DNA from: Paenibacillus pinisoli
GTDB taxonomy: Bacteria > Bacillota > Bacilli > Paenibacillales > Paenibacillaceae
Direction of reading: 5' to 3'
DNA: 64,000 nucleotides
NCBI RefSeq assembly: GCF_003605435.1
Contig: NZ_QXQB01000004.1
Coordinates: 620,001-684,000 of the forward strand
Shown here in pieces: positions 1-9,677 of this stretch. The notes under the pieces are model-generated. The model was not told where the DNA came from, ran no database searches, and worked only from the letters and a program-made list of their open reading frames with translations. The translations under genes were made by a program, and so were the position numbers. Position 1 is the stretch's first letter. Each line of letters begins with the position of its first letter.

Positions 1-2
1 AA

Positions 3-383
3 GTGACGGCGGCAGAAGCGGTCGATATGCTGATGGAAGAGCTCCGTCAGGACAATGAGCTGGGAGCGGATCCGAAGGAAGCAGGAAGCACGGACGATTT
101 CGCCCGCGAGCTGGTATATGGCGTGCTGGAACGCAAGCAAGCGATTGACGGCATGCTGCAGCAATTTTTGACAGGCTGGCAGGTGGACAGGCTGTCCAGA
201 GTAGACCGCCAAGTGCTGCGTTTGGCTTGTTATGAGATGGTATTCCGCGACGACGTTCCGCCGAAAGCGGCAATTAACGAAGCGATTGAGCTTGCGAAGC
301 ATTTTGGCACCGATGAATCGGGCAAGTTCGTCAACGGCGTATTAGGCAAGCTGCTGCAAGAGATCGACGAGTTGAAAGCATAG
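3..383 (+). CDS. nusB: Transcription antitermination factor NusB (5' end missing)
   Basis: NusB binds boxA RNA with NusE (S10) in rRNA antitermination complexes. The readable part (126 residues) carries the helical NusB/RsmB core: a central segment with FLTGWQVDRLSRVDRQVLRLA and a C-terminal KFVNGVLGKL motif typical of the family. Family members are usually 130-150 aa and begin with a basic helix that is missing, so the true start lies upstream of the window. It is followed by folD and xseA, the order seen in Bacillus subtilis, which supports the call. Confidence 0.93.
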   Translation: MTAAEAVDMLMEELRQDNELGADPKEAGSTDDFARELVYGVLERKQAIDGMLQQFLTGWQVDRLSRVDRQVLRLACYEMVFRDDVPPKAAINEAIELAKHFGTDESGKFVNGVLGKLLQEIDELKA

Positions 384-477
384 ACGGCCAGAGAAGCTTA
401 AGGCATGGGAGAGGCCTGCGGCATTTGCGCAATTCATTCTATCAGACACGATAAAGATGAAGGGGACGATTACAATC

Positions 478-1338
478 ATGAGCGCTCAAATTATTGAAGG
501 TAAAAAAGTTTCGGATCAGATGCGGGTAGAAATGATAGAAGAAGTGGCAGCTCTGAAGGACAAGAATGTCATCCCAGGGCTTGCGGTTGTTCTCGTAGGC
601 GACGATCCGGCTTCCAAGGTATATGTCGGCTCCAAGGAAAAAGCTTGTCAGCAGCTCGGCATCTACTCCGAGGTGCATCGCCTGTCAACGGATACATCGG
701 AGGAAGAGCTGCTCACCCTGATCGACCGTCTGAATGGACAAGCGTCGATTAACGGCATTCTGGTGCAATTGCCTCTTCCCAAACATATAAATGAAAAAGC
801 GATTATCGACGCAATCAGCGTAGAGAAGGATGTAGACGGCTTCCATCCGGAGAGCGTGGGCAATCTGACGATTGGCGACGACAGCTTGCTGCCTTGCACG
901 CCAGCAGGCGTAATTGAGCTGATCAAGCGCAGCGGAGTCGAAATTGCAGGCAAACATGCCGTGGTTATCGGCCGCAGCAATATCGTAGGCAAGCCGGTCG
1001 CGATGCTGTTGCTTCGCGAGAATGCTACCGTTACCATTTGCCACTCCAGAACGGCTAACATGGAGGAACTCGCGAAGCAAGCCGATATCCTGGTCGTCGC
1101 AATCGGCAAGGCAAAGGCGATCGGCAGTCGTTATGTAAAGCCCGGCGCGGTCGTTATTGATGTCGGAATCAACCGTCTTCCTGACGGCAAGCTGGCTGGA
1201 GACGTAGATTATGAAGACTGCCTTGACGCAGCTGGATACATCACGCCAGTTCCAGGCGGCGTAGGTCCAATGACGATAACGATGCTGATGAAAAATACGA
1301 TTGCCGCTGCAAAAAAGGTTAACGGAATCGAGGTGTAG
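478..1338 (+). CDS. folD: Bifunctional methylenetetrahydrofolate dehydrogenase / methenyl-THF cyclohydrolase
   Basis: FolD interconverts 5,10-methylene-THF, methenyl-THF and 10-formyl-THF with NADP in one-carbon metabolism. The 286-aa product shows the catalytic YVGSKEKAC segment, DVDGFHP, the nucleotide-binding GRSNIVGKP and the C-terminal PVPGGVGPMT signature. I place the start at ATG 478, preceded by AAGGGG about 12 nt away; an in-frame ATG at 457 has no better site. xseA starts 3 nt after the stop, suggesting one transcript. Confidence 0.95.
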   Translation: MSAQIIEGKKVSDQMRVEMIEEVAALKDKNVIPGLAVVLVGDDPASKVYVGSKEKACQQLGIYSEVHRLSTDTSEEELLTLIDRLNGQASINGILVQLPLPKHINEKAIIDAISVEKDVDGFHPESVGNLTIGDDSLLPCTPAGVIELIKRSGVEIAGKHAVVIGRSNIVGKPVAMLLLRENATVTICHSRTANMEELAKQADILVVAIGKAKAIGSRYVKPGAVVIDVGINRLPDGKLAGDVDYEDCLDAAGYITPVPGGVGPMTITMLMKNTIAAAKKVNGIEV

Positions 1339-1341
1339 ACG

Positions 1342-2706
1342 ATGGGGAAGGAACCCAAAGTTTATTCCATAAAGGAAATTAACAAATATATCCGCATGAA
1401 GCTGGAGACGGATTTGGTGCTTGGCGATGTCTGGCTGCGAGGCGAGATTTCGAATTTCACCCACCACTCCAGCGGACATATGTATTTCACACTTAAAGAT
1501 AGCGACAGCCGCCTGAAATGCGTCATGTTTGCCTCTCATAACGCGCGTCTTCCGTTCAGGCCGAAGGAAGGCGCGAAGGTAATGGCGCGCGGCAATATAT
1601 CCGTCTATGAACGAGACGGCAACTATCAATTTTATGTAATGGCGATGCAGCCTGACGGGATTGGCAGCTTGTATCTGGCCTTTGAGCAATTGAAGGGCAA
1701 GCTGGATAGCGAAGGGCTGTTTTTGAGCGCCCGCAAGCGGGCACTCCCTCCCTATCCCAAGGCGATTGGTGTCATTACATCCCCGACAGGCGCTGCCGTC
1801 AGGGATATCATTACGACAATTCAGCGAAGATATCCGTTTATACCCGTCTATGTGTATCCCGTATTGGTGCAAGGCAAAGGCGCAGCCCCTTCAATTGTCG
1901 GCGCGATCGAAGCAATGAATCGTTTTGGCGATTGCGACGTATTAATTGTTGGCCGGGGCGGCGGCTCCTTGGAAGAACTGTGGGCGTTCAACGAAGAATC
2001 GGTCGCCCGGGCGATTGCGGGATCGGCTATTCCGGTCATTAGCGCAGTAGGCCATGAGACGGACTTTACGATTGCTGATTTTGTTGCAGATATTCGAGCG
2101 GCGACGCCAACGGCTGCAGCCGAGCTTGCTGTACCGCATATCGCGGAGCTTAAGCAGCAGCGCGAGCGGCTGAACCAGCGTCTCGTTGGCGCGATGAACA
2201 GAAGCGTAACAGCGGAGAAGGAACGGCTGGCCCGCATCAGGCGCTCGCCTTTCTTCCTGCATCCGCGCCGGTATATGCTGGATCAAGCGCAGCGGCTGGA
2301 CCGTCTGAAGGAACAGCTGGAGCAGCGCATGCTTAAGCGTCTGTCCAAGGAGGACGCCAGATTGTCCCAGCTCCAAGCGAAGCTGGGGGCTCGTCATCCG
2401 GGATCCGCTCTTCAGCAATCCGCCAAGCGGTTGGCTTCCGTTACGAGAGGGCTGGAGATGTCGGTCGGCTCAATACTGAAGGAACACCGCTTGCGGCTGA
2501 ATGGCGCGATCGGCCAGTTGGATGCCTTAAGTCCGCTTAAGGTAATGGCAAGGGGCTACAGCTTGGTTTACGACCACGATTCGGGAAGGCTGATCAAATC
2601 GGTGAGCGAGACCAAAAGCGGTGATGCCGTGCAGGTGAGATTAATGAACGGCCGACTTATGTGCCGGGTGGAAGCGGTTGAAGGAGGCGAAAGTAGTGAA
2701 AGCTGA
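1342..2706 (+). CDS. xseA: Exodeoxyribonuclease VII large subunit
   Basis: Catalytic subunit of ExoVII, which degrades single-stranded DNA to oligonucleotides in both directions. The 454-aa protein has an N-terminal OB fold (about residues 5-105, with [20 protein letters not shown]), then the nuclease domain with [26 protein letters not shown] and the [11 protein letters not shown] motif, and a long coiled-coil region (about 260-390). GAGGTG in the folD 3' end is the ribosome site. It overlaps xseB by 11 nt, consistent with coupled translation of the two subunits. Confidence 0.96.
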   Translation: MGKEPKVYSIKEINKYIRMKLETDLVLGDVWLRGEISNFTHHSSGHMYFTLKDSDSRLKCVMFASHNARLPFRPKEGAKVMARGNISVYERDGNYQFYVMAMQPDGIGSLYLAFEQLKGKLDSEGLFLSARKRALPPYPKAIGVITSPTGAAVRDIITTIQRRYPFIPVYVYPVLVQGKGAAPSIVGAIEAMNRFGDCDVLIVGRGGGSLEELWAFNEESVARAIAGSAIPVISAVGHETDFTIADFVADIRAATPTAAAELAVPHIAELKQQRERLNQRLVGAMNRSVTAEKERLARIRRSPFFLHPRRYMLDQAQRLDRLKEQLEQRMLKRLSKEDARLSQLQAKLGARHPGSALQQSAKRLASVTRGLEMSVGSILKEHRLRLNGAIGQLDALSPLKVMARGYSLVYDHDSGRLIKSVSETKSGDAVQVRLMNGRLMCRVEAVEGGESSES

Positions 2707-2950
2707 GAAGCAGGAAGAGCTAACCTTTGAGGAAGCAATGGTGAAATTGGAAGGCATTGTGGCGAGGCTAGAGAGCGGCGACGTACCGCTAGAGACGGCT
2801 ATTGATCTGTTTCAGGAAGGCATGAGGCTGTCGCAGCTGTGCGGCGGCAAGCTGGAGCAGATAGAAAGCAAGATCGAGCTTTTGGTAGAAACGGAGCAAG
2901 GCTTTCAGAAAAAAACGTTTGTAGCGGCAAACGAAGACAAAGGGGAATAA
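2696..2950 (+). CDS. xseB: Exodeoxyribonuclease VII small subunit
   Basis: Small helical subunit that wraps around XseA in the ExoVII holoenzyme. The 84-aa product has the family pattern [20 protein letters not shown] followed by a second helix with [12 protein letters not shown]. Start chosen as GTG 2696 because AAGGAGG lies 8 nt upstream; an in-frame TTG at 2678 sits before that Shine-Dalgarno and is unlikely. The start lies inside the xseA 3' end. Confidence 0.94.
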   Translation: MKAEKQEELTFEEAMVKLEGIVARLESGDVPLETAIDLFQEGMRLSQLCGGKLEQIESKIELLVETEQGFQKKTFVAANEDKGE

Positions 2951-2952
2951 AC

Positions 2953-3864
2953 TTGAACGTTAGCGTTGATATTCGAGAATATTTGAAGCAATGCGCATCT
3001 GAGGTGGAGACTGCTCTGCAAGCTTCTCTTCCCCGGGAGTGGGATATTCCCGCAACGCTTCGCGATGCCATGATGTATTCCCTGGAGGCAGGCGGCAAAC
3101 GGATTCGTCCTGCACTTGTGATGACGGCTGCCGAAGCCATTCGAGGCTCCTCCGAGGCACGCGCCGCAGCGCGTCCGGTCGCCTGTGCAGTCGAATATGT
3201 ACATACTTATTCGCTGATTCATGACGATCTGCCAGCTATGGACGATGACGATTACCGCCGGGGCAAGCTCACGAATCACAAGGTGTTCGGTGAAGCGATG
3301 GCCATTCTGGCCGGGGACGCTTTGCTCACTCATGCGTTCAGCCTAATCCCGCAGTCTGTCCGGCAAGGCGTTCCGCTTGAAGCGGCGCTTGCCATTGTGG
3401 AGGACCTCTCTTTGCTGGCAGGCGCATCCGGCATGGTCGGCGGCCAGGTCGCAGATATGCAGGGCGAGCAGGGAATGACCACGGTAAAGGAACTGGAATA
3501 TATACATTTGCATAAAACAAGCGATTTGGTTATTTTCTCGGTCAAGTCTGGCGCTCGAATCGGGGGCGCAACACCGTTCCAGTTAGAACAGTTGACGCTC
3601 TATGCCCGCAATATCGGGCTGGCATTCCAAATTCAAGACGATATTTTGGATTTGATTGGCGATGAGAGCAAGCTGGGCAAAAAAACGAATAGCGATGTGA
3701 ACCAGCAGAAGGTGACTTATCCTTATCTGATCGGCATGCAAGAGAGCAAGGCGCTTGTGGACCGATTGACCGAGGAAGCGAAATCTGCCGTATCGAATGC
3801 CGGTCTGTCCAATCCTTCCTTATTGCTCCAGATTGCCGATTATCTGGTGCAGCGGGACCACTAA
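2953..3864 (+). CDS. ispA: Farnesyl diphosphate synthase (geranyltranstransferase)
   Basis: Condenses IPP with DMAPP/GPP to farnesyl diphosphate. The 303-aa protein has the first aspartate-rich motif in LIHDDLPAMDDDD and the second in FQIQDDILD, with GGKRIRP and the GQVADM segment between. TTG 2953 is the likely start, 7 nt after AAGGGG at the xseB stop; upstream in-frame codons run through xseB and are not needed. dxs follows, so supply (DXP pathway) and use of isoprenoid precursors are clustered. Confidence 0.95.
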   Translation: MNVSVDIREYLKQCASEVETALQASLPREWDIPATLRDAMMYSLEAGGKRIRPALVMTAAEAIRGSSEARAAARPVACAVEYVHTYSLIHDDLPAMDDDDYRRGKLTNHKVFGEAMAILAGDALLTHAFSLIPQSVRQGVPLEAALAIVEDLSLLAGASGMVGGQVADMQGEQGMTTVKELEYIHLHKTSDLVIFSVKSGARIGGATPFQLEQLTLYARNIGLAFQIQDDILDLIGDESKLGKKTNSDVNQQKVTYPYLIGMQESKALVDRLTEEAKSAVSNAGLSNPSLLLQIADYLVQRDH

Positions 3865-3978
3865 ATTGAGAATTAGTGTCTGATTGGGTTTCAAATCGTG
3901 TATTATGTTATAATTAAGTTAAAATGTTGACGTTCAATGAATGGCTTAACTGCTGTTTTCGAAAGCGAGGAAAACAAC

Positions 3979-5877
3979 GTGCTGCTGGATCAAATTAACG
4001 GACCTCACGATTTGAAAGCTTTGACAGTTGCTCAATTGGAACAGCTTGCCGAGGAAATCAGGCAATTTCTAATCGAGAAGCTTTCCGTTACCGGAGGTCA
4101 TCTGGCGCCGAATCTGGGTGTCGTAGAGCTGACTCTGGCTATGCATTACTTGTTCAATAGTCCAGAAGATAAATTTATATTCGACGTTGGGCACCAGTCT
4201 TACGTCCATAAGATTATTACCGGCCGCAAGGAGCAATTCGACTCGCTCCGCAAATATAGGGGGCTGTGCGGCTTTATCAAGCGCTCAGAGAGCGAGCATG
4301 ACGTATGGGAAGCCGGCCATAGCAGCACTTCGCTGTCCGCAGCGATGGGCATGGCGCTTGGCCGCGATCTGAGAGGAGGCACCAATCGCGTTGTTGCTGT
4401 CATCGGAGACGGTGCGTTAACGGGCGGTATGGCGCTTGAGGCGCTTAACCATATTGGTCATGAGAAGCGCAACATGATGGTTATCTTGAACGACAATGAG
4501 ATGTCGATCGCTCCCAATGTAGGGGCGCTCCATCACTATTTGGGCAAAATCCGTACAGACCGTCATTATCAGAAGGCCAAGGACGAGCTCCAAACGTTGT
4601 TGAACAAAATTCCGGCCATAGGCGGCAAGCTGGCGAAGACAGCCGAGCGGTTCAAAGACAGCTTGAAGTATTTGCTTGTCAGCGGTATTTTGTTCGAGCA
4701 ATTCGGCTTGACTTATTTGGGGCCGGTAGACGGCCATGACATTCATGGATTGCTGGAAATTATGAAGCAGGCAGATTCTATGCCGGGTCCGGTGCTTGTC
4801 CATGTGCTCACCGTCAAAGGCAAAGGCTATAAGCCGGCTGAAGCGGATTCGCACAAATGGCACGGCGCTTCGCCGTATAAGATTGAATCCGGCCAGATGG
4901 TCAAGGCTGTTGGGCCGCCTATGTATACGAAGGTGTTCGGCGATATGCTGATCCAGCTTGCGGGCGAGGATGAGCGGATCGTCGCCATCACTCCGGCGAT
5001 GCCTGGCGGGTCCGGACTGATGGAGTTTGCGGAGAAATTCCCGAACCGGATGATTGACGTAGGTATTGCGGAACAGCATGCGGCTACATTGTCAGCGGCG
5101 ATGGCGCTGGAAGGGCTTAAGCCGGTGTATGCCGTCTACTCGACATTCCTGCAGCGTGCGTATGACCAAGTGGTTCATGATATATGCCGCCAAAATCTGA
5201 ACGTGGTATTCGCTATCGACCGTGCGGGATTTGTTGGCGCTGACGGCGAGACGCATCAAGGCGTGTATGACATTGCATTCTTGCGCCATGTGCCTAATCT
5301 GGTCATCATGATGCCGAAGGATGAGAATGAGCTTAGACGCATGATGAAGACGGCATTTGTATACGACAAAGGTCCAATTGCGGTGCGTTACCCGCGTATT
5401 AACGGAATAGGCGTTCCTTTGGACGCCGATCCTGCTCCGATTCCAATCGGAACTTGGGAGTCGCTTCGCGAGGGCGACGCATTCGAGATATTGGCTCTAG
5501 GTCCGATGATCGAGGTTGCGGAGCAGGCTGCAGACTTGCTGAAGCGCGAAGGCATTAACGCAGGTGTCGTCAATGCCAGATTCATCAAGCCGCTGGATGA
5601 GGGCATGCTGCTGTCGTTCGCGGAATCCGGCAAGCGATTGCTTGTGCTGGAGGAAGGCTCGCAGCAAGGCGGATTCGGAAGCTCTGTTCTGGAATTTTAT
5701 TCGCTGCGCGGCATCTATGATGTGCCGGTCAAAATCATCGGTGTGCCGGATGTATTTGTTGAGCACGGATCAATCCAGCAGCAACGCGAAGAAGTAGGAC
5801 TCACTGCCGAGCATGTTGCGGCGGAGCTGCGTTCCATGCTTCCGCGCAGAATCAAACGTGTGACCGGTCAGACTTAA
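3979..5877 (+). CDS. dxs: 1-deoxy-D-xylulose-5-phosphate synthase
   Basis: First enzyme of the non-mevalonate isoprenoid pathway: thiamine-diphosphate-dependent condensation of pyruvate and glyceraldehyde 3-phosphate. The 632-aa length is normal. Visible are [13 protein letters not shown], the ThDP/Mg site in [31 protein letters not shown] with the catalytic glutamate, and [17 protein letters not shown] 3979 is preferred because GCGAGG lies about 8 nt upstream; an ATG at 3937 would add 14 residues. Downstream tlyA is 16 nt away. Confidence 0.95.
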   Translation: MLLDQINGPHDLKALTVAQLEQLAEEIRQFLIEKLSVTGGHLAPNLGVVELTLAMHYLFNSPEDKFIFDVGHQSYVHKIITGRKEQFDSLRKYRGLCGFIKRSESEHDVWEAGHSSTSLSAAMGMALGRDLRGGTNRVVAVIGDGALTGGMALEALNHIGHEKRNMMVILNDNEMSIAPNVGALHHYLGKIRTDRHYQKAKDELQTLLNKIPAIGGKLAKTAERFKDSLKYLLVSGILFEQFGLTYLGPVDGHDIHGLLEIMKQADSMPGPVLVHVLTVKGKGYKPAEADSHKWHGASPYKIESGQMVKAVGPPMYTKVFGDMLIQLAGEDERIVAITPAMPGGSGLMEFAEKFPNRMIDVGIAEQHAATLSAAMALEGLKPVYAVYSTFLQRAYDQVVHDICRQNLNVVFAIDRAGFVGADGETHQGVYDIAFLRHVPNLVIMMPKDENELRRMMKTAFVYDKGPIAVRYPRINGIGVPLDADPAPIPIGTWESLREGDAFEILALGPMIEVAEQAADLLKREGINAGVVNARFIKPLDEGMLLSFAESGKRLLVLEEGSQQGGFGSSVLEFYSLRGIYDVPVKIIGVPDVFVEHGSIQQQREEVGLTAEHVAAELRSMLPRRIKRVTGQT

Positions 5878-5893
5878 GAAGTCAGGGAGAGCT

Positions 5894-6724
5894 ATGACGA
5901 ACACAGGGAAAGAACGGATAGATGTCTTGCTCGTGGAGCGAGGCTATTATGACAGCAGGGAAAAAGCCAAAAAAGCGCTTATGGCGGGTTTGGTCCTTGT
6001 AGACAATGAACCCGTCGACAAGAGCGGCATGAAGGTGCCGCGAGCGGCTGACATAAAGGTAAAAGGCGCAATCCATCCTTATGTCAGCCGCGGCGGGCTG
6101 AAGCTGGAGAAAGCTATACGCAGCTTTGAGCTTGATATGAAGAATAGGGTCATGCTCGATATCGGAGCTTCCACCGGCGGGTTTACCGATTGCGCACTGC
6201 AGCATGGCGCTGCTTATGTTTATGCGATCGATGTCGGGACTAATCAGCTCGACTGGTCTCTGCGAAGCCATGAGCAGGTCAAAGTGATGGAGAAAACCAA
6301 TTTCCGCTATTTGCAGCCAGAGCAGTTGGAAGGTCCTCCGCCTACTTTTGCGAGCATAGACGTTTCTTTCATATCGCTTAAGCTGATCCTGCCGACTCTG
6401 GCGACGCTGATTTCGGAAGGAGCGGAAATTGTCGCGCTAATTAAGCCGCAATTCGAGGCTGGACGGGAGAAGGTCGGCAAGTCGGGCGTAGTGCGGGATG
6501 CAGCGGTTCATCTGGAAGTGCTGGAGACCGTGCTTGGACAAGCTGCTTCTCTCGGCTACAAGCTGCAAGATTTGACGTTCTCCCCCATAACGGGCGGCGA
6601 AGGCAATATTGAGTTTCTGGCTTACTGGATCTGGGACGGCAAGCAGGAGCATGATATTCCTGATTCGTCGAGGCTTAGAGATTTGGTCAAGGAAGCGAAC
6701 GATACATTCAAGATCAGCAAATAA
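5894..6724 (+). CDS. tlyA: TlyA-family rRNA 2'-O-methyltransferase / hemolysin-like protein
   Basis: The 276-aa protein combines an N-terminal S4 RNA-binding domain (about residues 6-65, RIDVLLVERGYYDSREKAKK) with a Rossmann FtsJ-type methyltransferase domain containing DIGASTGGFTDCALQHGA as the SAM site and the later LIKPQFE motif. Mycobacterial TlyA methylates 16S and 23S rRNA; the Bacillus homologue is YqxC and its substrate here is inferred. Position between dxs and argR is conserved. A terminator follows at 6743. Confidence 0.9.
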   Translation: MTNTGKERIDVLLVERGYYDSREKAKKALMAGLVLVDNEPVDKSGMKVPRAADIKVKGAIHPYVSRGGLKLEKAIRSFELDMKNRVMLDIGASTGGFTDCALQHGAAYVYAIDVGTNQLDWSLRSHEQVKVMEKTNFRYLQPEQLEGPPPTFASIDVSFISLKLILPTLATLISEGAEIVALIKPQFEAGREKVGKSGVVRDAAVHLEVLETVLGQAASLGYKLQDLTFSPITGGEGNIEFLAYWIWDGKQEHDIPDSSRLRDLVKEANDTFKISK

Positions 6725-6742
6725 ATAACATGCAGCCAGGAA

Positions 6743-6781
6743 GGATGCCGATCAGTTGTTAACTGCTTGGGCATCTTTTTG
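6743..6781 (+). terminator. Intrinsic terminator after tlyA
   Basis: GATGCC (6744-6749) pairs with GGCATC (6770-6775) and is followed directly by five T. An inner AGTTGTTAACT palindrome can extend the fold. It would end the nusB-to-tlyA transcription unit. Confidence 0.8.
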
Positions 6782-6868
6782 CTTTACAGGGATGCCAGTT
6801 ATTTGATACACTAATACCAAACAAACGTTCGCTAAATGGATACCGATGCAAAGAGGTGTATGGCGACG

Positions 6869-7333
6869 ATGGACAAGTATGGCGATTGGCTGATTATGGC
6901 GGCAGCGGGAGTGCTGGCAGCCATCTGGTTATATGGGGCCTTTTACCGCTGGCTGCACGCCCCGGCTACCATGAACAAGGTTAAGCTAGGCAAGGGCGGA
7001 GCAATCAAGGACGATGACGAGCATGTGCAGCTGCTGGAGAGAAACGGCTACCGCGTCGTATCCGGCAAGCATGTCATCCCCGTTCCGGTCGAGCTGGACG
7101 ATGTGCCGCTTGGTAAGGGAACGAGAATTTACATTGACTACGTTGCGGAACTGGATCATCTCACTTATATCGTGAAGACAGCCCGCGAACGCATGCCGAT
7201 GGATTGGACGGCAAGCGGGCTAAGGGACAGGCTGCTGATGTATGCGCTGTTGCTGCCTGATTGCGCGGGAGTGCTGTATGTGGATCCTAAGGAAAATCTA
7301 ATTCGAAAAATTACATTTGATATAGCCGACTAA
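6869..7333 (+). CDS. Hypothetical single-pass membrane protein
   Basis: I do not recognise this 154-aa product. It has one N-terminal hydrophobic segment (about residues 5-25, WLIMAAAGVLAAIWLYGAF), a short basic linker, and a soluble domain of about 110 residues containing ERNGYRVVSGKHVIPVPVEL and IYIDYVAELDHLTYIVKTAR. The latter resembles a small alpha/beta fold, but I cannot assign a family. ATG 6869 is 10 nt after AAGAGGTG; ATG 6860 is an alternative but too close to it. It sits between tlyA and argR, a gap that is empty in Bacillus subtilis, and is probably co-transcribed with argR. Confidence 0.75.
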   Translation: MDKYGDWLIMAAAGVLAAIWLYGAFYRWLHAPATMNKVKLGKGGAIKDDDEHVQLLERNGYRVVSGKHVIPVPVELDDVPLGKGTRIYIDYVAELDHLTYIVKTARERMPMDWTASGLRDRLLMYALLLPDCAGVLYVDPKENLIRKITFDIAD

Positions 7334-7357
7334 CATTGACGGAGGTTGCTGTTACTT

Positions 7358-7810
7358 ATGAAGAGTATGAGGCAATTCAAAATCAGAGAAATCATTACCA
7401 ATCAAGAAATTGAGACGCAGGAGGAGCTTGTAGAAGCGCTTCGCATAACCGGCATGCAGGTGACACAAGCAACTGTGTCCAGAGATATCAAGGAGCTTAT
7501 GCTTGTTAAGGTGCCGCTGAACGAAGGCCGGTACAAGTATTCAATGCCGATGGAGCAGCAGCGCCAGAATCCGGTGCATAAGCTGAAACGGGCCATGCTG
7601 GACCATTTTACCCATATCGATTATACGGACAATTTGGTTGTCCTGAAGTGTCTGCCGGGTACGGCGAATGCCATCGGCGGTTTGATTGACAATATGGAAT
7701 GGCCGGAAGTGATGGGCACGATCTGCGGGGATGATACGATACTTATTATTTGCCGCACGAAGGAACAAAGCGTGTATATAGTCGAACAGCTGCTTGCTGT
7801 TATGAACTAA
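7358..7810 (+). CDS. argR: Arginine-responsive repressor/activator ArgR (AhrC)
   Basis: Hexameric regulator that represses arginine biosynthesis and activates catabolism with arginine as corepressor. The 150-aa protein has an N-terminal winged helix with [11 protein letters not shown] as recognition helix and a C-terminal oligomerisation/arginine-binding domain with [11 protein letters not shown] and the [14 protein letters not shown] motif. ATG 7358 follows GGAGG by 12 nt; a TTG at 7346 abuts the Shine-Dalgarno and is rejected. The argR-recN neighbourhood is conserved in spore formers. Confidence 0.95.
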   Translation: MKSMRQFKIREIITNQEIETQEELVEALRITGMQVTQATVSRDIKELMLVKVPLNEGRYKYSMPMEQQRQNPVHKLKRAMLDHFTHIDYTDNLVVLKCLPGTANAIGGLIDNMEWPEVMGTICGDDTILIICRTKEQSVYIVEQLLAVMN

Positions 7811-7844
7811 GTTAGGAACAAACCATACAGGGAGGATATCGACC

Positions 7845-9554
7845 ATGCTGCGTGAGTTATCGATTCGAAATTTGGCTGTTATTGAAGAGGTTCATGTTGC
7901 CTTTCATCATGGATTCCATGTGTTGACGGGCGAGACAGGCGCTGGCAAGTCTATACTGATTGACGCGCTGAGCTTGATTGTGGGCGGACGGGGCTCTGCG
8001 GACATGGTGCGGTACGGCTGCGACAAAGCCGAGATGGAAGCCATGTTCGATCTTTCTCCGCAGCATCCTGTATGGAAGCAGCTGGACCAGTTGGGCGTGC
8101 AATACGACCCGCAGGAGATGCTGGTCATTCGCAGAGAGCTGTCATCCCACGGGAAGAGCAGCAGCCGGGTCAACGGGCAATTGGTGACTATTACGATGCT
8201 CCGGGATATTGGCGAGCATTTGGTCAATATTCACGGGCAGCATGAGCATCAATCGCTCCTGCGCACAGAGAAGCATCTGGAATGGCTTGATCTGTTCGGA
8301 GGCGATCTGCTGCTTGACCGCAAGGAGCAATACAGCTCGGTATATCGCGAATTGGTCGGTGTGCGTCAGGCTTTGCGCGAAGTGGAGGACCACTCCAGAC
8401 AGAATGTGCAGATGCTTGACTTGTACCGGTTCCAGATCGAGGAGATATCCAGCGCCAAGCTGAAGCCGAATGAGGATGAGGCATTAGAGGAGGAGCGCCG
8501 CAAGCTTCAATATGCAGGCAAACGGATGGATGCCGTTTCGGAGGCGTATTCGCTTATCTATGGCGGCAAAGGAATCGATATGCTTAGTCGTGCTATCTCC
8601 AAGCTAAGCGATATCCAGAGCTATGATCCGTCGGTGCTGAATCCGCTGCTTGAGCAGCTTCAATCTGCCTTTTACCAGGCAGAGGATGCGGCTTTCCAGC
8701 TTAGGGATTACCGTGACGGCATTGAATCCGATCCGGAAGCGCTGTCCATGGTGGAGGACCGGCTGGATATGATTAACGGATTAAAACGCAAATATGGTGA
8801 GACCATACCTGATATATTGGCTTATTTGGAACAAACCATTATCGAGCGCGATAAGATCGAAAACCGCGATGAACTGCTGGAAGAGCTGCGTAGTCAGGAG
8901 CAAGTTTATGTCACACAGGCCGTCAAGCTTGCGAAGGAATTGTCCAAGTTGCGCCAGCATGCGGCCGATCGATTGTCTTATGCGATTGAGGGCGAGCTGA
9001 AGCAGCTTCAAATGCCAGCGGCGAAGTTCCAGGTGCATCTGGAACGTTCCGCTGACGACGCGGAGGACAGCAAGGTGAAGCTTAACGCAACAGGCATGGA
9101 TGAAGCTGCCTTTATGCTGACAACCAATCCCGGCGAGCCGCTGAAGCCGCTTAGCAAGATAGCTTCAGGCGGCGAGATGTCGCGTATTATGCTTGCGCTC
9201 AAGAGCATATTTGCGGAGATCGACCAGATCCCTACACTGATCTTCGACGAGGTGGATACGGGCGTAAGCGGCCGGGCGGCGCAAGCCATTGCGGAGAAGA
9301 TGTCTGCGCTCGCGGCAAAATGCCAGGTATTCTCGATTACTCACTTGCCGCAGGTGGCCTGTATGTCGGATCATCATTATGAAATTCGGAAGCAGGTTAA
9401 GCATAACCGCACATCGACTTCGGTATCGGAACTGGTGCATCAAGAACGAATCGGCGAGTTGGCGCGGATGCTGGGCGGTGTGGAAGTAACGGAAAAAACC
9501 AGACATCACGCACAAGAAATGCTTGATTTGGCCCACACTTTGAAGGGGGCGTAA
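7845..9554 (+). CDS. recN: DNA repair protein RecN
   Basis: SMC-like ATPase recruited to double-strand breaks. The 569-aa protein has an N-terminal Walker A (GETGAGKSILIDALS), a central coiled-coil (about residues 160-360), and a C-terminal ABC signature SGGEMSRIMLALK followed by Walker B LIFDEVDTGVSG. AGGGAGG lies upstream of ATG 7845. Length and layout are typical. Confidence 0.97.
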   Translation: MLRELSIRNLAVIEEVHVAFHHGFHVLTGETGAGKSILIDALSLIVGGRGSADMVRYGCDKAEMEAMFDLSPQHPVWKQLDQLGVQYDPQEMLVIRRELSSHGKSSSRVNGQLVTITMLRDIGEHLVNIHGQHEHQSLLRTEKHLEWLDLFGGDLLLDRKEQYSSVYRELVGVRQALREVEDHSRQNVQMLDLYRFQIEEISSAKLKPNEDEALEEERRKLQYAGKRMDAVSEAYSLIYGGKGIDMLSRAISKLSDIQSYDPSVLNPLLEQLQSAFYQAEDAAFQLRDYRDGIESDPEALSMVEDRLDMINGLKRKYGETIPDILAYLEQTIIERDKIENRDELLEELRSQEQVYVTQAVKLAKELSKLRQHAADRLSYAIEGELKQLQMPAAKFQVHLERSADDAEDSKVKLNATGMDEAAFMLTTNPGEPLKPLSKIASGGEMSRIMLALKSIFAEIDQIPTLIFDEVDTGVSGRAAQAIAEKMSALAAKCQVFSITHLPQVACMSDHHYEIRKQVKHNRTSTSVSELVHQERIGELARMLGGVEVTEKTRHHAQEMLDLAHTLKGA

Positions 9555-9677
9555 AGGAAGGGTTTCAGGGAATGTTTTTGCGGACATAAAAGCTGGGGTG
9601 CAGGGTAACTTAAAGGTACGCCAATGGCGACATAACCTTTATCGTCATGCGATGGAATGACAGGGAGCGTGAAATCA

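Noticed and set aside
685-1872. Long minus-strand open frame antisense to folD and xseA
   Set aside because: Low-complexity-like, His/Cys/Arg-rich translation without family features; overlaps two certain genes.
9657-9677. ATG 9657 as start of spoIVB
   Set aside because: Lies before the GGGAG ribosome site; TTG 9678 is better placed, though not proven.
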